Source: SAR324 cluster bacterium
Lineage (GTDB): Bacteria; SAR324; NAC60-12
Assembly (NCBI GenBank): GCA_028281495.1
Contig: JANQJU010000083.1
Span: forward strand, 1-34,052
DNA length: 34,052 bases
Direction of reading: 5' to 3'
Part shown: positions 16,772 through 25,500 of the stretch, piece after piece
Position numbering within the stretch: the stretch's first letter is position 1
Layout of the letters: every line of letters starts with the position of its first letter
Program-made: the position numbers and the translations under genes
The notes under the pieces: generated by a model
What the model was told of the DNA's origin: nothing
What the model saw: the letters and a program-made list of their open reading frames with translations, nothing else
The model's database searches: none

Positions 16772-17437
16772 TCATTCAATCTGACCAGCAACCAAATGGT
16801 CGATCCGATGGGTCACTTGTTCCAGGAAAGCGGTGTGGTGGGACACAATGAGGCAAGTTTGTGGCATGGCTTGGAAAAAGGCGGTCAACCGTTCAGCGGT
16901 GTCGGTGTCTAAGCCTGCAATGGGTTCGTCGAGTAACAAGACTTCAGGTTTCATGGACAAAATCGTGGCCAGAGCCACCAGCTTTTTTTGACCCCCTGAG
17001 AGGTGATGGGGCACTCGGTCTGCTAAGTCGTCGATATGGAGTTGTGCTAAGGTTTGATGCGCAATGGCGACCGCTTCTTCTGCTGAAAAACCCAGATTGC
17101 GTGGACCAAAGGCCACATCTTCCAATACGGTGGGGCAGAATAATTGATCGTCGGAATGTTGGAACAGCAGTCCAATCTGTCGCCGTGCCGAGGAGAAATC
17201 GCTTTCTTGCCGCATGGGTTGACCAAATAGCCGCAGAGTGCCTTGAGTTGGGGAAACCAATCCGAGGATGAGGTGCAATAAGGTCGATTTGCCATTCCCG
17301 TTGGCCCCCATCAGCCCGACCTTTTCTCCCGCATTCAAGTGCCAGTGCACGCCATCGAGCACTGGTGGGGCACCGGCAAAGGTTACATGTACGTTTTCCA
17401 ATTCAATCACCCTACGGGGCGTATCCATTCGCACCAT
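16772..17437 (-). CDS. nikO: Energy-coupling factor ABC ATPase for nickel/cobalt uptake
   Basis: This 221-residue protein is a complete ABC ATPase: Walker A GANGNGKST (44-52), Q-loop in LLFQHSDDQLFCPT, signature LSGGQKK (about 145), Walker B VLLLDEPIAGLD (about 165-176) and H-loop in IVSHH. The Q-loop variant 'FQHSDDQLF' and the short length are typical of CbiO/NikO-type ECF ATPases. It is last in a six-gene metal-uptake operon. ATG 17437 is used, with ATG 17428 as an alternative. The 183-base spacer upstream is full of tandem repeats and separates it from the transmembrane subunit gene. Nickel versus cobalt cannot be decided from this gene; the NikK and NikL partners favour nickel. Confidence 0.93.
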   Translation of the reverse strand: MVRMDTPRRVIELENVHVTFAGAPPVLDGVHWHLNAGEKVGLMGANGNGKSTLLHLILGLVSPTQGTLRLFGQPMRQESDFSSARRQIGLLFQHSDDQLFCPTVLEDVAFGPRNLGFSAEEAVAIAHQTLAQLHIDDLADRVPHHLSGGQKKLVALATILSMKPEVLLLDEPIAGLDTDTAERLTAFFQAMPQTCLIVSHHTAFLEQVTHRIDHLVAGQIE

Positions 17438-17449
17438 TCCGACCTACTA

Positions 17450-17600
17450 AAGAAACCACACTCGAAAATTTCTTCCAATTCCGATTCCGGCCATCGATCC
17501 AATCCGTTTTCCAAGAAACCACACTCGAAAATTTATTCCAGTCCCGATTCCATTCGTGGGGCCAATCCCGATTCCATTCGTGGGGCCAATCCCGATTCCG
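17450..17600. repeat. Nested direct repeats in the nikQ-nikO spacer
   Basis: Two repeat types are interleaved. A 39-base block containing AAGAAACCACACTCGAAAAT occurs at 17450-17488 and 17513-17551 with two or three changes (63-base period). A 24-base unit (CCCGATTCCATTCG followed by TGGGGCCAAT) occurs at 17543-17566 and 17567-17590, with a partial third unit from 17591. Both periods are multiples of three, so an in-frame reading on the - strand stays open through the spacer. Confidence 0.9.
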
Positions 17601-17620
17601 ACCATCGGTCCAACCCATTT

Positions 17621-18400
17621 TCAAACAACCCACCCAACGATGTCAACGGAGAGGAGCCATTCGCAAGATCCCAATCCGACCAACAATGCTCCATTCAGTA
17701 ACCCTGCCCAAGCATCCCAACGGGAGAGAGTGAAGGTTTGTAAACTATGGAAACGGTATTGGAAACCCCGACATTTCATCGCTTGATGCACTTGCTCGGC
17801 TTTCCAAGAGGCCCGCACAAAGAGCATCCCCAGCAGATAGGCATAAGTTTTATAGGTGTGTAGATTGGTTTTGGGTTGAAATCCACGCATTTTGGCAGCT
17901 GTGATCAAGCGTTGAAATTCCTGTTCCAAGACAAACACATAGCGGTAAGTGAGCCACAACAAAAAGACGAGTTTATCTGGGACTCGGAGCCGATGCAATG
18001 CATGCCCCAACGTGGCGATGGGCATAGTAGCCACCAAGCCCATGTAAACCAACACAATGGCATTCATTTTTAAAGTCAACTGGGCCGCTAGAACCAACCC
18101 GGCATCGCTCAACGAAATCAGTTCGAACAAGACTACAGGATGGCCCGGAACCGTAAACGGCAACAAACACCAAAACAGGATCATCAGCTGATTGAGCCGC
18201 AACCAACGTTTGCCAAATCCCTGCCGGAACAACTGACTATCGCGAGCAACCAGCCCGGCCCAAACTATCGCCATTCCTAAGGTTTCCCAACGCTGAGACA
18301 TGCTCACCAGAATGGCAAACATCAGAGCTGCTAGAAAACGCAAACGGGGGTCCATACGGGCAATCCAGGCGCGTTCGGGAAGTCGAAATTCGTGAATCAT
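17621..18400 (-). CDS. nikQ: ECF transporter transmembrane subunit (CbiQ/NikQ)
   Basis: This 259-residue membrane protein has five or six predicted helices. The two coupling-helix signatures of CbiQ-type T-components are present: AAKMRGFQPK and QAMKCRGFQ, each with the Arg-Gly pair that contacts the ATPases. It opens with DPRLRFLAALMFAIL, another family marker. It anchors the ATPases to the substrate-binding M subunit. No clear ribosome binding site precedes the ATG at 18400; a 53-base spacer with ATTCAC-containing short repeats separates it from nikL. The downstream ATPase gene lies beyond the repeat-filled spacer. Confidence 0.92.
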   Translation of the reverse strand: MIHEFRLPERAWIARMDPRLRFLAALMFAILVSMSQRWETLGMAIVWAGLVARDSQLFRQGFGKRWLRLNQLMILFWCLLPFTVPGHPVVLFELISLSDAGLVLAAQLTLKMNAIVLVYMGLVATMPIATLGHALHRLRVPDKLVFLLWLTYRYVFVLEQEFQRLITAAKMRGFQPKTNLHTYKTYAYLLGMLFVRASWKAEQVHQAMKCRGFQYRFHSLQTFTLSRWDAWAGLLNGALLVGLGSCEWLLSVDIVGWVV

Positions 18401-18453
18401 AATGGGTGAATCGTAAAGGATCGAAGGTGTGTGAATGCTGAATCGATACGAGG

Positions 18454-19113
18454 TTAAGATTTGTCGGAGGGGGGACGCTGTTGGCGGCGAGCATGCAGGT
18501 ACGCCCCCAAACCGACCAGCCCTATGATGTAACCCATTCCACCCAAAATGTCCTGTAGAGAGGGACCCGGCTGCTGCATTTCTGCAAGTTGGGCCTTGAT
18601 CGAACGTAATTCTTTTTGCAGGGCGCGTTGGACCGATTCTTCGATCAACTCCTGAAAATCCGACGCATCCACCGAATCCAAAGTTGAAGAGGAAGGAGAA
18701 TTGGAAGGACTCTCAATTTCGGAATGTGGGGTAGCGGCTGAGGCAAGAATGTCTTCCGACAAAAGCTGAAAAGCGGGGCCGACTTGCGTGATTTCAGAGG
18801 CTTCAATCAGCCATTCGGCACGATGCCCATCGGGGGAATCCACGACCAGTTTGAGGTCGATGGCTTGAGCCACTTGAAAGGCCAGTTGACCTTGGGAAAG
18901 CTTTCCTTGCAACACCAAGTCGTCGTTCCCATTGTAAACACTGAAAGAACCCGACTGAAGTGCCTTGCCTCCATAAAATTTGCTTTCCGCATATACGGTG
19001 GAGCCTTCCACCCAAGCAAACAAGAGCAAACGGTGTGCTTCTGCCGACAAGGGCCAGTTCATAACGAGACCCAACACCATAAGCCCCGCGAGCCGAAGCA
19101 ATGGTTTTTTCAC
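18454..19113 (-). CDS. nikL: NikL/CbiL-type periplasmic accessory protein of nickel ECF transporter
   Basis: 219 residues: signal peptide (1-26, ending LSAEA), a mature N-terminus beginning HRLLLFAWVEG, a DUF4198-like beta domain (VYAESKFYGGKALQSG), a Ser-rich linker, a charged helix with coiled-coil character (QELIEESVQRALQKELRSIKAQ) and a C-terminal transmembrane helix (ILGGMGYIIGLVGLGAYLHA). This is the CbiL/NikL layout found between M and Q subunits. The GTG start at 19113 is one base after the nikM stop, with AAAGGGG placed as ribosome binding site. It is thought to help deliver nickel to the M subunit. Confidence 0.88.
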   Translation of the reverse strand: MKKPLLRLAGLMVLGLVMNWPLSAEAHRLLLFAWVEGSTVYAESKFYGGKALQSGSFSVYNGNDDLVLQGKLSQGQLAFQVAQAIDLKLVVDSPDGHRAEWLIEASEITQVGPAFQLLSEDILASAATPHSEIESPSNSPSSSTLDSVDASDFQELIEESVQRALQKELRSIKAQLAEMQQPGPSLQDILGGMGYIIGLVGLGAYLHARRQQRPPSDKS

Positions 19114-19114
19114 G

Positions 19115-19723
19115 TTATGCCCCTTTCGCTGTGCCCAACAAAGTGGGTTGCACTTTGAGCAAAAAAGCTACGCAGCTTGCGGTGACAAATCCTTCAATCA
19201 GCATAACAGGAATGTTGGCTGCAACGATCAATGTCGAAACTTCCCAAAATTCGTAATTGGCTAAGACCAGGGTCCCCCCTACACCGACCGCTGCCAAGGC
19301 CGCTGCCAGAAAGCCACACGCGAACGCGGCGATGGACGCGGATTTGGCAGATTTCGAAAGCATTGGGGCACCGAGATAGTGACACAGCACAGCGGGCAGG
19401 GCCATATTGAGCGTATTGATTCCTAAGGTCGTGAGCCCTCCGAATTGGAAAAACACCGCTTGCAGCAGCAAAGCCACCAGGATCACAGGAAATGCACTCC
19501 ACCCTAAGATCAATCCAATGATGCCATTGAGGATCAAATGCGTACTGGCTGGCCCGACGGGAATATGGATTAAGGAAGCCACGAAAAAGGTAGAGGCTAA
19601 AATGCCAGCCTGGGCGATGCGGTCAAAATCGAGTTTTTTCAATCCAATCGTGGTGCCCACCACAGTCATGGTAGCTCCGGTGATCAACAATGGTGCTGAA
19701 AGCACCCCTTCTGCAATGTGCAT
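19115..19723 (-). CDS. nikM: ECF nickel/cobalt substrate-specific subunit (CbiM/NikM)
   Basis: This 202-residue multi-pass membrane protein begins with the diagnostic MHIAEG. In this family the amino group of Met1 together with His2 and further residues binds the metal. Additional family segments are HIPVGPASTHLILNGIIGLILGW and LQAVFFQFGGLTTLGINTLNM, the latter containing the conserved His/Asn environment. Six or seven helices are predicted. It sits between the NicO-type permease gene (46 bases upstream) and nikL (one base downstream). It is the S-component that gives the importer its specificity. Confidence 0.95.
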   Translation of the reverse strand: MHIAEGVLSAPLLITGATMTVVGTTIGLKKLDFDRIAQAGILASTFFVASLIHIPVGPASTHLILNGIIGLILGWSAFPVILVALLLQAVFFQFGGLTTLGINTLNMALPAVLCHYLGAPMLSKSAKSASIAAFACGFLAAALAAVGVGGTLVLANYEFWEVSTLIVAANIPVMLIEGFVTASCVAFLLKVQPTLLGTAKGA

Positions 19724-19769
19724 GGATTCGTCTTTCTTTGCTCAGTTATCAAATGATGGGGTTCGACGG

Positions 19770-21260
19770 TTATAAATGGAGGGTCAGAATACCCGCAGCG
19801 TGGAGCGATTGGAAGGCAATGGCCACCCCCAGCACCAAAATGACTCCGGCACTGACCAAGGGAAGACGCTGCACCCATTGTTTCCCAGAAGAGAAGCGGT
19901 CCATGAAACCCGAGGCTGTGACAGTCAAAATACCAAGAAGCATTAAAACGCAGGCCATGCCTAAACTGAATACCGTGATCATTAACAAACCAAAAACGAT
20001 TTGGTTGGCCGCGACCGCTACTAAAAGCACAACCAACGCGGTAGGGCAAGGCACCATTCCACCTGCCACGCCCAAAGACCACAAATTGCCTGCCGAGTGT
20101 GTGTGTGAATGGCCGTGCGAATGACCATGATGAGAGTGGTGTTCTGCTTCATGATGGTGTTCGTGTGAATCGTGATGGTGGTGATGCCCGTGATGATTGT
20201 GATGATGCCCGTGGTGGTGTCCGTGATGGTGACCATGTCCTTTATTGAGGGCTTGTCTCACCAACATCCAGTAACCCACTCCTGAAACCATGATTCCTGA
20301 AATGACACCCAGCCATGGGGTCAGTTGTTGCGGTAAGATATATTGGGAAGCCACCATCACCGCAACCCCAAGCAGAATCACACTGATCACATGGGTGAAA
20401 GTCACAATACCCCCCAAATAGATCGCCTCACGGATCCGTCCTTGTGTGCCCACGAGGTAAGCAGCCACCATGGCTTTGCCATGTCCTGGACTCAACGCAT
20501 GGCCCATTCCAAAGAAGAAAGCTAAAGCCAGGGCAATTAACATCACTCCGAAAGTGAGATTGGGAGTTTTAAAAAACCCGGTCAACTGAGCGGTTGCGGA
20601 ATCAGCATCGGAAGCGTCGGCAATCGATTGAGATGAAGGAAGGTGTGTGTGGGTTTCCGAGTGTTCGATGGCCTCAATAAACGGAGTCCAATCGAATTCG
20701 AAAGTAAAAGAACGACGATCCGGCGACATGGCAATGTGCCGGGCCGGGATGTCGCCTTGGAGCAGGTATTTCAGATGCGGCACATCCTCAGTGGCAAAGT
20801 TGTTGTCGTGGATACGAAAGGTATGGAAATCGGCTGACAATCCTTGAGGGGTCACCCAATAGGTCAAATACAAGGTCAATCCCGACAGATAATCATCTCC
20901 AGCAGGCGCCACTCGCACATCCTTCAATAAGGGCGAAAAACTTTGGTCGTCAACGGTGACCTGAAGATTGGAGGTGACGAGGGAATGGAGCTTCTCATGC
21001 AGCACGGCCATTTCTTCAGAGGAAATGAGGTTGTTGCGATCTGGATCCACCTGCAATGTGGAGGCAACTGGAGCATCCACAATCAACCGGTAATCCAGAA
21101 CCAATTTGCTGCCTTCCAAGCCGATGATGATTCGTTGATCCGCCTTCCCAAATGGATGACTGTAAATCGAAACGTAGCTCAACAGCAGCACGCATGCGCA
21201 GAGGAGACTACGAATCAAGGCATGTTTCGGTCGATAAAAGATTGTATAGATCGAGTGCAT
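19770..21260 (-). CDS. NicO/RcnA-type nickel/cobalt permease with His-rich loop and N-terminal exported domain
   Basis: This 496-residue protein has two parts. Residues 1-215 have an N-terminal hydrophobic segment followed by SHPFGKADQRI and a beta-rich exported domain of the kind fused to some NicO proteins. Residues 225-496 are a six-helix NicO domain with the key segment GMGHALSPGHGKAMVAAYL and GGMVPCPTALVVLLVAV. Between helices, residues about 338-391 form a loop with about 30 histidines. RcnA relatives export nickel and cobalt; other NicO proteins import them. GAGGA precedes the ATG. Placement inside an uptake operon leaves both options open, either a second import route or a relief valve against overload. 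Confidence 0.88.
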   Translation of the reverse strand: MHSIYTIFYRPKHALIRSLLCACVLLLSYVSIYSHPFGKADQRIIIGLEGSKLVLDYRLIVDAPVASTLQVDPDRNNLISSEEMAVLHEKLHSLVTSNLQVTVDDQSFSPLLKDVRVAPAGDDYLSGLTLYLTYWVTPQGLSADFHTFRIHDNNFATEDVPHLKYLLQGDIPARHIAMSPDRRSFTFEFDWTPFIEAIEHSETHTHLPSSQSIADASDADSATAQLTGFFKTPNLTFGVMLIALALAFFFGMGHALSPGHGKAMVAAYLVGTQGRIREAIYLGGIVTFTHVISVILLGVAVMVASQYILPQQLTPWLGVISGIMVSGVGYWMLVRQALNKGHGHHHGHHHGHHHNHHGHHHHHDSHEHHHEAEHHSHHGHSHGHSHTHSAGNLWSLGVAGGMVPCPTALVVLLVAVAANQIVFGLLMITVFSLGMACVLMLLGILTVTASGFMDRFSSGKQWVQRLPLVSAGVILVLGVAIAFQSLHAAGILTLHL

Positions 21261-21289
21261 AAAATCCTCATCGCATTACGACATCTCGA

Positions 21290-21377
21290 TATCGTGAATG
21301 ACGCTATCCCTGTATCGTGAATGACGCCATCCGAATACGGTAGTGGCATCACCGGAATCTTGTGAATTGTGCCATCC
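21290..21377. repeat. Degenerate ~23-bp tandem repeats between nikK and the NicO gene
   Basis: TATCGTGAATGACGCTATCC at 21290-21309 recurs with one change at 21313-21332, and a more diverged unit (ending TGTGCCATCC) lies at 21358-21377. A possible further, poorly matching unit fills the gap near 21336. The array lies between the nikK stop and the NicO start. Confidence 0.75.
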
Positions 21378-21385
21378 AGGCATCG

Positions 21386-22159
21386 TTATTTGTGTTTCCA
21401 ATCGTGAAATTCGACCCAAATCACGGCTCCCAATTCCACGGCTTTGGATTGACCTTGGTGTTTCAGTTGATAGTCGGCTTCAGAAAGCGCTGCAAAGCCC
21501 CACCAACCCGCCTGAGGAGCGGCATAGGTGAACACCCCATTGGGATCAGCTTTAATGGTCTGAGTGATCATGAGTTCATTGGGGGCCTCTGCCGGATTTT
21601 TTTGATTATAATATTCGACTTCCACTTCTGCAAACGGAATGACTTTTCCGTCTAACTTCACCATGCCTTGAAACACATTCCCCGTATACAGTCCAAAGGG
21701 CTTGGATAGGGGAATGATTTCGGTTTTTAATCCCAACTCCACATCCCAACCTGCATCGTCCCCAAACGCGGCTATGGTAGTTTTGGTGTAGTGAATGATG
21801 AACTTATCTTCGGTGGGTTCCCAGTAAGGATGAGGTTCCATCACAAAGTGATACGCTCCCGGGCGACGCAGTCGATATTCGGTGGTCCATGCCGGATTTT
21901 CCAGAATTTGGGTTGTGGAGAGGGACTCCAACAGTTCTTTCGACGTTCCATTTGCAGTGACTTGAAACGAGCGAGGTTTCACTAATGTCATGCCGACTTG
22001 TTCAAAGGGATGAGAAAACGATAAAGCCAGAGAGAGGGTTTTGGATTCCCCGGACAGGACCATCGAATCGGAAGGAATCACCATCCCATAATGAGCAGAG
22101 GCCGCAGAAACCCAAGCGAGGAACAAAAAAGAGACACAGAATCGGCGTAAAGTAAACAT
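21386..22159 (-). CDS. nikK: NikK-type periplasmic nickel-uptake protein (DUF4198)
   Basis: 257 residues with a signal peptide (1-22, ending SAASA). The predicted mature protein begins HYGMVIPSDSMV, the hallmark of DUF4198 proteins. Beta-sandwich segments follow: LALSFSHPFEQVGM, RPGAYHFVMEPHPYWEP, DDAGWDVELGLKTEIIPLSKPFG and a carboxypeptidase-regulatory-like end (PNGVFTYAAPQAGWWGFAAL). NikK is a soluble or anchored helper of NikMLQO importers that probably binds nickel in the periplasm. It is the first gene of the operon. The upstream region carries a duplicated 14-base element that could be regulatory. Confidence 0.87.
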   Translation of the reverse strand: MFTLRRFCVSFLFLAWVSAASAHYGMVIPSDSMVLSGESKTLSLALSFSHPFEQVGMTLVKPRSFQVTANGTSKELLESLSTTQILENPAWTTEYRLRRPGAYHFVMEPHPYWEPTEDKFIIHYTKTTIAAFGDDAGWDVELGLKTEIIPLSKPFGLYTGNVFQGMVKLDGKVIPFAEVEVEYYNQKNPAEAPNELMITQTIKADPNGVFTYAAPQAGWWGFAALSEADYQLKHQGQSKAVELGAVIWVEFHDWKHK

Positions 22160-22556
22160 AGCATTTCCAAAGATTAAGATTGTTTCATTAGATTAAGATT
22201 GTTCAAGACACCGCCTCTATTTTCAACGTTGCGCTAGTGCGTTGCAAGAAATTTGGTGTATCGATGGCCTCTCAGTTTCAGTTTTTCCCCTGCTTCTTGG
22301 CTTTGCTGCCATTTGCTAATGAAAAATTAATAAAACCATTCCACCGGGTAACAAACCATCGCTCCGTTAATTTGGATGGTTGGACTGGAGCAATAGTCCA
22401 TTACCTTGATTTATCTATCAAAACTTGAATTCGAAGTGAGGAGAAGGCTACTGTTCAGGAATCATCAAAACCCTCGTAAAAATCGTTCGGGGACGCTACA
22501 ATCGGACACAAGTACAACTTCTCGAATTGATGAAAAAACCCCTGTAAGGATATGTT
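22160..22556. other. 397-base divergent intergenic region (nickel operon / giant cyclase gene)
   Basis: This holds the promoters of two divergent units. I see a 14-base direct repeat near nikK (22171-22203), a small hairpin TGGACT...AGTCCA (22381-22400) and a short inverted repeat TTGAT...ATCAA (22406-22421). There is no coding frame worth calling and no recognisable cobalamin or nickel/cobalt riboswitch. Confidence 0.5.
22171..22203. promoter_or_regulatory. 14-base direct repeat upstream of nikK
   Basis: AGATTAAGATTGTT occurs at 22171-22184 and again at 22190-22203, a 19-base period, beginning 12 bases upstream of the nikK start. It may be a tandem binding site for a metal regulator or simply a duplication. 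It does not resemble the NikR half-site GTATGA. Confidence 0.55.
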
Positions 22557-25500
22557 GTGTCCGTTCTCACTCCGGTTTCGCTTACAAAACGACGTCAACT
22601 CACCTTCCCTCACCAATCCAGCAAACCGGAAACCGATTATGAATTGGTCAAACTGATTGAGGAAGACACCTTCACTGAAACTTACTCAGCGTATCATCTG
22701 CCCACCAATCGTCGGCACACGATTGTCAAGGTGCTCAAAATCTCTTGGATTGGCACCGAGCAAAATCAACGGTTTTTAAACGAAGCCTCGATTTTGGGGC
22801 GCTTGAGCCATCCCAATATCATTCCTGTTTATGATTTTGGAATCACCTCACAAGACCAACCATTTTATACCATCGAAACGATTTCTGGCGTGCCGTGGTC
22901 GAAAGTGATCCACGCCCAATCCTTGAAAAAAAATTTAGGATACTGGAAACGCATCGCAGATGCCTTGATCTATACCCACACCCGCGGCGTGGTGCATCTG
23001 GATGTCAATCCTCAGAATGTCCTCCTGGGGCAACAAGGGCAGTTAGTATTGGGACGTTGGCAATGTGCTACTCTCCTAGAAGGTGAGGAATCGAAACAAA
23101 CGGAAAGTACTCCCGGATACATGCCGCCAGAAATTGCCAAAGGGGAACCTCCACAGGTGCAAAGTGATATTTATCTGTTGGGAGCCATCTTGTTCGAAAT
23201 CCTGACGGGCAAGCCTCCCCATCCTGGAAAAACAGAGATGGAACGCCTCAGCAATGCGTTGGAAAATAAGATCCAACCCACCCAATCCAAGCACCCCTTG
23301 ATGGAAGTTGCTTATCACGCCCTCGCGAGAGAACCGGAGGCGCGGTACGCTTCTGTATTGGAATTTAAAGAAACATTGAAAGCTGGTCTGGAGTATGAAG
23401 AGAGCTTGGAATTGATGGAAAAGGCGCATGTTTTATTGGACCAAGCCCAGCAAAGTCGAAAGTTCGACGACTTTGCCAAAGCCATGTTCGAATACGAAAA
23501 GGCTGTAGAACTGTGGCCCGAGAATCAAGAGGCAGTGATGGGATTGAATGCGACCGTGCGGACGTATGCGCAATGTGCTTTGGAACGCGACAACCTATCG
23601 TTAGCCATCTCTTTGTTGGACAAAAACGATATTCGCCACCAAGACCTCTGGTGGAAAATTCGTGATGCCCAAACGAAGAAAGAATTGAAAGAAAAGCGCA
23701 GCCTGTGGATCGCTCGTTTAGCGGCCGGTTTGGGCGTGCTGATGACTCTTATTGTGGGCATGGCCTATCTGCAAATCACGACCGAAAAACAAAAGGTCGA
23801 TGCGGAGCGCGAAAAAGTGTTGGCGGCTCAACAAAATGAAGCTCAACAACGTGAAAAGGTCGAACGCCTCAACTATCTCACACAAATCACGTTGGCCAAG
23901 GTCAATATCGATCAAGAGAACACAGTGGAGGGGCGTGAGCAATTGCAACAAACGTTACCCCACCTGCGAAATTGGGAATATGGCCATCTCCAGAAACGCA
24001 GTGACTTGAGTCTGTTGACTTGGCCCGCTCAGCGTTCCGAGGTGTCTGCTTTAGTGGTGAGTCGGGATGGAAAGACTTTGCTCACTGCATCCCCTAGCGA
24101 ACCGGAGATCATCACCGGGAGTGCCAATGGCGTAGTGAAATTTTGGCATGCGCAGCACAATACGGCACGATCTCATTGGAAACCTCATGCTGAAGGGCTA
24201 GCCGCACTCATACCTCGAACGGATGGAGCCTTTTTGGTGACCGGTGGTTGGAAAGGGGAACTTTCGTTATGGGACACGACCCAGGTTTTTGTAGCTCCTC
24301 CTTGGAGTTCAACTCTGGAACCTCAAACTCCCATGCTGTGGACCCAGCCAGGCACAGATTCGGTAGTAGAAGCGTTGGCTTTTGCTGCTTCCGGGAGAAG
24401 GCTTGTGGTGGGCAAAGCGAACGGGGTTCTGGAAGTTTATCAACCGACCACCTTGGAGCAAAAAAATTATGTTCTGAAACACACGTTCCAACCTCCGGCT
24501 ACAAAATTTTTGTCTGTGGCAGGGCATCCCATTCATCTCGAAATCGCCATCGGCACTCCAGGAGAAGTGATAATTCTGGACCTCGCGACGGGCAAAGCCG
24601 TACAACGACTCCAAAAACAAAGCGGCGCTATCCATGCGGTCGCCTATAATCGAGATGGCTCTCTTCTTCTGACCGGAGGGACGGCATCCAAGCTCTTGCC
24701 TCCTGATCCAGAAAGCAGTGTGCGGGTATGGTCACTTCCTCATGGCAAAGTACTCCTGACACTCGATTACAATGCAGAAGTCAATTCAGTCGCTTGGAGT
24801 CCCAATGGTCAACGATTGTTGACCACCAGTTCTGAAGACCAAACCGCTCGATTGTGGGATGCGGCAACAGGTCAGTTGCAAAACGTGTTTCAAGGGCACA
24901 AGGAGGGCGTGTCTCAGGCAGTCTTTCATCCCAATGGCCAGCGAGTGGTGACCGCAGGCAAAGATGAAAAAATTAAATTGTGGGATGTGATCACCGGCAA
25001 AGAAATTCTAACCTTGGAGGTTCCTTCAGGCATTGCGACTCCGCTCGCCTTCACGGCGGACGGACTGACGCTGTTCACCGCGGATTGGGATGGAACCGTA
25101 TGGTTTTTTTCAGCCGAGGACTGGACCCTAAGTGAGACCCTTGCCACCTCGACCATGGGTCCTTCCACCTCGGTGACCACGGCGACGAGTTCCACCACAG
25201 AAATGGGGGCAACCGCAGAGGTGAATTCAACCCCATCGGTGAGTTCTGCCATGGCGATGAGTTCAGCCCCTGCAATGACTGCATCCGACGGCACGATGAA
25301 ACCAGCAGAGGAATTGGAGTCGTATGGGCCGCAGGCATTCGAAGCGGAGGTCGGTCTGGAAAACCATGCAGAGCCACCCATCGTGATGCGTTGGGATCGT
25401 TTTTTTCCGTATGGCTTGCCGCCGTTACTAACTTTGTTGACGGCGATGTTTTTGGCATCGCTCACGATTCAGACCCGGCGCAACAATCGCGAAAATCAAC

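Noticed and set aside
17450..17600. Possible CRISPR array
   Set aside because: Repeats are directly tandem or nested with no unique, constant-length spacers, and no cas genes are near.
17339..17701. + strand frames (120 and 122 codons) across the nikQ-nikO spacer
   Set aside because: They are open because the tandem repeats lack stops; they run antisense to nikO and nikQ ends and have no start signals.
22160..22556. Cobalamin or nickel/cobalt riboswitch upstream of the nickel operon
   Set aside because: No conserved riboswitch core motifs were recognised; only short hairpins and a direct repeat are visible.
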